NCBI GenBank assembly: GCA_023230065.1
Contig: JALNYB010000038.1
Coordinates: 1-10,994, forward strand
Direction: 5' to 3'
DNA: 10,994 nt
Origin: Candidatus Methanomethylophilaceae archaeon
Lineage (GTDB): Archaea > Thermoplasmatota > Thermoplasmata > Methanomassiliicoccales > Methanomethylophilaceae
The stretch's first letter is position 1. Every line of letters starts with the position of its first letter. The translations under genes were made by a program, and so were the position numbers. Positions 6,849 through 10,994 of the stretch are shown piece after piece. Below the pieces are notes generated by a model. That model did not search any database. It saw only the letters and a program-made list of their open reading frames with translations, and was not told where the DNA came from.

Positions 6849-7571
6849 TCAAACATTTAGATCCGTCACTTCAAAAAGTTTTCCAAGAGGAATTATACCT
6901 ACTTCCGATAACCCATAAATGTCTGCATTCGCATAATCCGATGATTTGAGAGCGGGCGCCATAATACAATTATCATCTGCGATCAGATCATTACCTGATG
7001 AAAAAGGACTGAACGGAGGCAGAACGATAACACCATCGGCCTTAGCATGAACAAAGCATTGGAGCTTGATTCCTCCGCTCACGGCTCCATGTATCTTAAC
7101 AGAAGGGTGCTCATGACCTATGATGACTGGTCTCTTTCCAGAATCAATATGCCCGTGTTCCATCCTGAATCCACATAAATCAATATAATCAACAGCTAAA
7201 AGACCCATATCAGAAAGTATATTCTGAAGGAAATTATCATGATTGCCTTTGATAATTATCACTTCGGCAGCCTCTGTAAGCATGGATATTATAGTTTTGA
7301 CTTCGTTTGATGCTTCATATCTTGACCTTTTGAAATCATGCTTAATATCCCCTAGAAGGACCACCCGTTTCGGTTCATACTTCGACAATATGACATTTAA
7401 CGAATTGCGGATCGAATCTGTATTCATCCTTGGAATGTACATTCCCTCATCTTCCATGGCCTTCTCGTAACCAAGATGGAGATCTCCCAAAACAACAGTA
7501 GGCCCGTCATCCAGGAGCAGACACCTATCGTTGGTTATCCTGACGCCAGGAAGTATCTCGAGACTCTGCAT
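6849..7571 (-). CDS. SbcD-related archaeal metallophosphoesterase
   Basis: A 240-residue calcineurin-like metallophosphoesterase, probably two-metal dependent, cytoplasmic and of unknown substrate. The metal-binding motifs appear in order: GDLHLG (29-34), GDIKHD (74-79), GNHDN (109-113), HGH (139-141) and GHEHP (152-156). Length and motif spacing fit the archaeal family often annotated as putative SbcD-related phosphoesterase; it is too short to be a full SbcD/Mre11 nuclease and has no Rad50 partner in view. The ATG at 7571 is preceded in frame by TGA two codons upstream, so it is the earliest possible ATG. Oddly, the SD-like GGAGGG is 12 bases away and better suits an out-of-frame ATG at 7578 (see findings). 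It is transcribed divergently from the RecJ-like gene; whether the two share a role in nucleic acid processing is open. Confidence 0.9.
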   Translation of the reverse strand: MQSLEILPGVRITNDRCLLLDDGPTVVLGDLHLGYEKAMEDEGMYIPRMNTDSIRNSLNVILSKYEPKRVVLLGDIKHDFKRSRYEASNEVKTIISMLTEAAEVIIIKGNHDNFLQNILSDMGLLAVDYIDLCGFRMEHGHIDSGKRPVIIGHEHPSVKIHGAVSGGIKLQCFVHAKADGVIVLPPFSPFSSGNDLIADDNCIMAPALKSSDYANADIYGLSEVGIIPLGKLFEVTDLNV

Positions 7572-8006
7572 ATATCATGAATGCCCTCCGACGTATTAAA
7601 TCAACTCCGAATACGATAAAATGAATTTCACAAAGATGATATCATTTCAAAAGAATACATAACCTTATTTCAAAACCCCGATTGTTCTCACAATATCTTA
7701 ATAATTCAATTTTTACTTGTGTCATATTACTAGATCTCGATAGTTCATATATCAATGCCAATTGAATCCGAAAATAATATGAAACGAACATTGCGAAAAA
7801 GGAGTGCTGTTATGCCACCTGTATGAAATCACACACTCGGACTAACCTCGTAGTATTCACTGGTTTTTCAGTAAATCTTTGTTTAATTTTATCAAACATT
7901 CAACAGAATTGCCATATCCAATATTATCTTGCACATCTAATCTGGTCCGTCATAATCTTGCAATGCAATAGTTTTTCATTCATACCAACATATTACTGTT
8001 CATACA
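7572..8006. other. 435-bp AT-rich divergent intergenic region
   Basis: No convincing gene is seen between the divergent metallophosphoesterase and RecJ-like genes. The gap holds GGAGGG (7584-7589, minus) and TATA-like GATTTAATAC (7593-7602, minus) for the former; the perfect palindrome ATGATATCAT (7636-7645); an SD-like AAGGAG followed by the minute reading frame ATGCCACCTGTATGA (7812-7826, plus); a small stem-loop with ACTG and CAGT arms around GTTTTT (about 7855-7876); and TTGCAATGCAA (about 7959-7969), a near-palindrome. I checked for tRNA, C/D-box RNA and CRISPR-like repeats and found none. The gap is longer than two promoters need, so an unrecognised small RNA or leader is possible. Confidence 0.6.
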
Positions 8007-9434
8007 ATGAGTATGATGGAATTTACTGAGACCCTTTCAGACAAACTTGTGAAAGATATCGCCAGAGCAGCTAAGGCTCTTCGCACAGCAAAGACCGCAC
8101 TCGTCATAACTCACATCGATGCAGACGGCATAACCGCTGGTTCCATCGCATCCATCACCCTGGAAAGGATGCACATCGAACACACGATAATCTTTGAAAA
8201 GAAGATCACCGAAGACACCATCCATAGAGTAAATACCAGTAGTGCGGATATTATTTGGATCTGCGATCTAGGAAGTGCATATCTATCAGAATTCAAAAAA
8301 TCGAACATAATCATCACTGATCATCATGTTCCCGACCCTAAATACAGAAAGAAACAAACATTCATCGACGGTTTCTATGAAATACACCATCTTAATCCCC
8401 ACTTATACGGAGTGAACGGTTCATATGAAATATGCGGCGCAGGCATGACGTATCTGCTTTCTAGAGAAATGGATCCAAAAAACACAGACCTAGCCTACCT
8501 AGGAATAGTCGGTGCTGTCGGCGACTTCCAGGACGACCTTGAATCTAGACTCGTAAGTTACAATCGCATAGTTCTCAAAGATGCGATAGATGCAGGCGAT
8601 GTAATTGCCGATACAGATATAAGATTTTTCGGAAGAGAGAATCGCCCACTCACTCAATTCTTGCAATACAGTAGCGACCCCGAACTCCCTGGAATCACAA
8701 ATAATGCAACGGGATGTTCGAACTTCTATTCAGAATTGAACATACCCTTGAAAGATAATGGAGAATGGAGAACATGGAATGACCTCACGCCTTACGAGAA
8801 AGATATTGCAACAGAAGAACTCCGTTCAATGGTCAGTGGAGATGACAAAGCTGAAAAACACCTCTACGGAGAAGTCTACACACTTCCAAAATTCGAATCA
8901 CACATCGGACTCAGAGATGCAAAGGAATACGCCACGATCCTCAATTCCTGCGGAAGATACGATGATGCAGAAACAGGCCTTAGAATATGCAGAGGAGATC
9001 TGACCGCACTAAATGATGCAGAACAGAACCGCTCCGATCACAGACGCAACATTTCGATGGCTCTCTCCTACATAAAAGAGAATCATCTCATCAGAGAACG
9101 CAGATTCATCCAATATTTCGATTCTGGTTCTGAAATCAGGGAAACAATAGTCGGCATAGTGGCTGGAATGCTTTTGAATTCCAATGAAGCAAAACACGAA
9201 CTTCCTATTTTTGCATTCGCGAAAGCAGACGACGGCATCAAAGTATCCGCAAGAGCAACACACAATCTTACAGACAAAGGATTGGATCTCTCAATAATTA
9301 TGAAAACAGCATCAGAAATGGTGGGAGGTTTCGGCGGAGGGCATAACATTGCCGCTGGCGCGACAATTCCCGAAGGAAAAGAAGAGGCCTTCCTCGATAT
9401 CGTGGAAGACCTTGTTTCATCTCAAGTTATTTGA
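8007..9434 (+). CDS. RecJ-like DHH family phosphoesterase / single-strand nuclease
   Basis: A 475-residue cytoplasmic protein of the DHH/DHHA1 superfamily, the archaeal counterpart of the 5'-3' single-strand exonuclease RecJ. The metal-binding motifs are HIDADG (36-41), the Asp of WICDLG (about 84-89), DHH (105-107) and GAVGDFQDD (169-177). The C-terminal DHHA1 domain carries VGGFGGGHNIAAGA (about 439-452). Some archaeal members act with GINS and CMG helicase as GAN, others in repair or RNA turnover; sequence alone does not decide, so no symbol is given. The ATG at 8007 gives MSMMEF. No SD precedes it; CATATTAC (about 7989-7996) could be a TATA element for a leaderless start at the third- or fourth-codon ATG (8013, 8016), so the start is uncertain by a few codons. 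It is the only plus-strand gene here, and its 3' end overlaps argF by 8 bp. Confidence 0.92.
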   Translation: MSMMEFTETLSDKLVKDIARAAKALRTAKTALVITHIDADGITAGSIASITLERMHIEHTIIFEKKITEDTIHRVNTSSADIIWICDLGSAYLSEFKKSNIIITDHHVPDPKYRKKQTFIDGFYEIHHLNPHLYGVNGSYEICGAGMTYLLSREMDPKNTDLAYLGIVGAVGDFQDDLESRLVSYNRIVLKDAIDAGDVIADTDIRFFGRENRPLTQFLQYSSDPELPGITNNATGCSNFYSELNIPLKDNGEWRTWNDLTPYEKDIATEELRSMVSGDDKAEKHLYGEVYTLPKFESHIGLRDAKEYATILNSCGRYDDAETGLRICRGDLTALNDAEQNRSDHRRNISMALSYIKENHLIRERRFIQYFDSGSEIRETIVGIVAGMLLNSNEAKHELPIFAFAKADDGIKVSARATHNLTDKGLDLSIIMKTASEMVGGFGGGHNIAAGATIPEGKEEAFLDIVEDLVSSQVI

Positions 9435-10341
9435 GCAATGTGTAAAGAACTGCTTTCTGAGCATGTAAACGATTCTCTGCCTGATCGAAGACAACACTCT
9501 GCGGACCATCCATCACATCTGCGGTTATCTCCTGTCCTCTGTGGGCGGGAAGACAGTGCATGACGATACAGTCTGATTTTGCAATACTTAACAGCTGACT
9601 GTTGATCTGATACATGTTGAAGAGCTTCATGGCCGCCTCTACAGGAGTGTCATCTCCCATCGAGATCCATGTGTCTGTGTATAGGACATCTGCATCCTTA
9701 CAGGATTCTTGAGGGTCATGTGAAGCGATTATCTTGCTTCCGTTCTCATCCGCGATACGTGCAGCCTGTAGCATGATCTCTGCGTTGGGCATTCTTGTTG
9801 CAGGACAGCACGCGACCATATCCAATCCCATGATGGCAGATGCGTAAAGAAGCGAATTGCATACATTATTTCCATCGCCTAGGTAAACAAGTTTCTTCCC
9901 GCGGAATGAACCTTTTTTCTCTTTGATGGTCACCATGTCCGCCAAAGCCTGACAAGGATGCTCCAGATTGTCGAGTCCGCTGATTACCGGTACTGTCGCG
10001 TTCTCTCCGATCTTATCCATCATCTTGTAGTCGAATGCACGGTACATTATACCATGAACGAAACGACTCATCACTTTTGCGGTGTCCTCAACAGTCTCAC
10101 CATGCCCCATTTGCATCTTGGACACATCGATATATAATGCATGTCCCCCGAGTTCGGTGATGGCAACATCGAAAGAGATCCTTGTCCTTGTACTTGGTTT
10201 CTCGAACATCATCGCCAAGGTCTTACCTTTCAACGGCGCATCGTTATTACCGCGTTCTTTTTTGAGTTTGATCGCCAGATCTACAAGGTCTGGCCATTCG
10301 TCCTTCATGTCGAGGACCGAAATAAGATCTCTTTTTGCCAT
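9427..10341 (-). CDS. argF: ornithine carbamoyltransferase
   Basis: Catalyses carbamoyl phosphate plus ornithine to citrulline in arginine synthesis, in the cytoplasm, normally as a homotrimer or higher assembly. The protein is 304 residues, the usual length. The carbamoyl phosphate loop STRTR is at 50-54, with HPCQ at 128-131. The ornithine-binding residues lie in DTWISMGD (223-230), and the OTCase signature HCLPAHRG at 262-269 distinguishes it from aspartate carbamoyltransferase. I chose the ATG at 10341 (MAKRDLISVL) because it matches where archaeal OTCases begin; an in-frame ATG at 10362 would add seven residues (MNHFLSI). Neither start has an SD sequence, so a leaderless message is likely. 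No other arginine gene is in view. It converges on the RecJ-like gene with an 8-bp overlap at the 3' ends. Confidence 0.96.
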   Translation of the reverse strand: MAKRDLISVLDMKDEWPDLVDLAIKLKKERGNNDAPLKGKTLAMMFEKPSTRTRISFDVAITELGGHALYIDVSKMQMGHGETVEDTAKVMSRFVHGIMYRAFDYKMMDKIGENATVPVISGLDNLEHPCQALADMVTIKEKKGSFRGKKLVYLGDGNNVCNSLLYASAIMGLDMVACCPATRMPNAEIMLQAARIADENGSKIIASHDPQESCKDADVLYTDTWISMGDDTPVEAAMKLFNMYQINSQLLSIAKSDCIVMHCLPAHRGQEITADVMDGPQSVVFDQAENRLHAQKAVLYTLLK

Positions 10342-10370
10342 AATTGACAGGAAGTGATTCATTCGCTAAT

Positions 10371-10389
10371 AATGCTTATGCTCAGCATT
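10371..10389. repeat. inverted repeat upstream of argF
   Basis: AATGCT (10371-10376) and AGCATT (10384-10389) are reverse complements with a seven-base spacer. They lie 30-48 bases before the chosen argF start, about where the argF promoter should be, so this could be an operator. No clear TATA box stands out here. The arms are short and the function is inference. Confidence 0.25.
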
Positions 10390-10548
10390 GTACAAGAATT
10401 TGTAAAAATGTCTAATGAATACTTGATCAGACCTATGTGAAATCGTATAAACATATCATAGATTTGCATACAACATGCTGATTAATACTTGTAAAACAGA
10501 TAACTTAGCCTATCTATTCGATAATATATCTCGAACCGCAAATCCGTT

Positions 10549-10583
10549 AATGATCTTTGAGGCCTTACTGCTCAAAGATCATT
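10549..10583 (+). terminator. perfect 13-bp stem-loop with T-run reading plus
   Basis: AATGATCTTTGAG (10549-10561) and CTCAAAGATCATT (10571-10583) are exact reverse complements around the nine-base loop GCCTTACTG. The plus strand continues with TTT, making TTTTT, then ATATCTTT, so it looks like an intrinsic terminator for plus-strand transcription, although both flanking genes are on the minus strand. For the minus strand it lies 18 bases after the NifX-family stop and is not followed by a T-run. There it may serve as a 3'-end stabiliser or processing site. Confidence 0.5.
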
Positions 10584-10600
10584 TTTATATCTTTAAAAAT

Positions 10601-10936
10601 TCATAATGCATTGTCGCGCTGATATCTTCTTTTGAAATCGTTGACGCATTCTTCAACAGTCCCCTCTTCATCATAAGACACCTTGATGCCTGCCTTATTT
10701 AGAATGTCGATCCCGTGAGACCCTATGCCCCCTGTTATGACCGCATCGACACCGAGACCGATGATAGCCTCAGCGACTTTCATTCCTGCACCTTCCACAG
10801 AATTTGCAAACTCGTTAGCAACTACCTGATAATCAAGTGTGTCCATATCCACTATCAAAAAATAAGGAGCGTGGCCGAAATCGTCAGCCACATATGAACT
10901 AAGTGAATCTCCCTCGGAAATGACACCGATCTTCAT
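10601..10936 (-). CDS. NifX/NifB C-terminal family (dinitrogenase Fe-Mo cofactor-like) protein
   Basis: A 111-residue soluble protein of the dinitrogenase iron-molybdenum cofactor fold, an RNase H-like alpha/beta domain found in NifX, NifY, VnfX and the C-terminus of NifB. Many archaea carry stand-alone copies without nitrogenase, thought to bind or carry Fe-S or metal clusters. Visible family features are MKIGVIS at the N-terminus, DDFGHAPYFLIVD (about 18-30), VEGAGMKVAEAI (about 47-58), LGVDAVITGGIGSHGIDIL (about 61-79) and AGIKVSYDEEGTVEE. The metal site of such proteins is often built on His and Cys; here His22, His74 and Cys97 are candidates, which is inference. Its ATG overlaps the stop of the upstream gene as ATGA, showing an operon. 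No nitrogenase gene is in view, so general metallocluster handling is more likely than nitrogen fixation. Confidence 0.88.
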   Translation of the reverse strand: MKIGVISEGDSLSSYVADDFGHAPYFLIVDMDTLDYQVVANEFANSVEGAGMKVAEAIIGLGVDAVITGGIGSHGIDILNKAGIKVSYDEEGTVEECVNDFKRRYQRDNAL

Positions 10937-10994
10937 TTCTGCTCAACCGTTGTTATGATCTTCTTCACGATCGATCCAAATGCTTTCGCAGACA
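10933..10994 (-). CDS. 3' end of an unidentified gene (possibly Mrp/NBP35-type)
   Basis: The last 19 codons of a reading frame that enters from the right edge: SAKAFGSIVKKIITTVEQK and then TGA. The stop overlaps the next start as ATGA, so the frame is very likely a real gene co-transcribed and translationally coupled with the NifX-family gene. The tail resembles the C-terminal helix of Mrp/NBP35-type P-loop ATPases that carry Fe-S clusters, often neighbours of NifX-like genes in archaea. With only 19 residues visible, that identity is a guess. Confidence 0.5.
   Translation of the reverse strand, partial: SAKAFGSIVKKIITTVEQK

Noticed and set aside
7572..8006. CRISPR array or C/D-box RNA in the long spacer
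   Set aside because: No regularly spaced repeats, and no paired C (RTGATGA) and D (CTGA) boxes at sensible spacing; only short repeats such as TTTCAAAA occur twice.
7823..8029. 68-codon plus-strand frame overlapping the start of the RecJ-like gene
   Set aside because: No SD of its own, almost no Asp, Glu, Gly or Ala, and rich in residues from AT-rich codons; looks like random translation of spacer DNA, apart from the mini-frame noted in findings.
1..10994. Mobile elements, prophage or defence genes
   Set aside because: No transposase, integrase, terminal inverted repeats, restriction or toxin-antitoxin motifs were seen; all genes are core metabolism or housekeeping.

Overview
The window reads as chromosomal DNA of a methanogenic archaeon, most likely a hydrogen-dependent methylotroph of the Methanomassiliicoccales (Thermoplasmata). 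The reasons are a complete methyl-coenzyme M reductase operon in the order mcrB-mcrD-mcrG-mcrA with no mcrC, an MtaA/MtbA-type methylcobamide:CoM methyltransferase next to it, archaeal TATA-like elements, and no TAG stop among the twelve gene ends visible. The order-level assignment is inference. The methanogen assignment is firm.

Layout, left to right. Positions 1-114 are non-coding and hold a GC-rich hairpin at the end of the mcr transcript. Positions 115-4617 (minus strand) are the mcr operon, transcribed right to left: mcrB, mcrD, mcrG, mcrA, then a small DUF2098-like gene, all overlapping by one base or separated by one base. Positions 4618-4903 are the operon's control region, with a terminator-like hairpin from the upstream gene, a TATA-like box, inverted repeats, a leader hairpin and a strong Shine-Dalgarno (SD) site. 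Positions 4904-6744 (minus) hold a cysteine-rich DUF169 protein and the methylcobamide:CoM methyltransferase. Positions 6849-7571 (minus) encode an SbcD-related archaeal metallophosphoesterase. A 435-bp AT-rich gap (7572-8006) separates it from the only plus-strand gene, a RecJ-like DHH nuclease (8007-9434), whose 3' end overlaps the convergent ornithine carbamoyltransferase gene argF (9427-10341, minus) by 8 bp. After a 259-bp gap with a perfect 13-bp stem-loop come a NifX/NifB-family small protein (10601-10936) and the last 19 codons of another gene (10933-10994), again overlapping.

How the genes fit together: the MtaA-type enzyme moves a methyl group from a methylated corrinoid protein to coenzyme M, making methyl-CoM. 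MCR (McrA, McrB, McrG) reduces methyl-CoM with coenzyme B to methane and the heterodisulfide, and McrD helps assembly. The DUF169 and DUF2098 proteins sit in or beside this core energy module without known function and are the best leads for new biology. The right third is housekeeping: DNA metabolism, arginine synthesis and Fe-S or metallocofactor handling.
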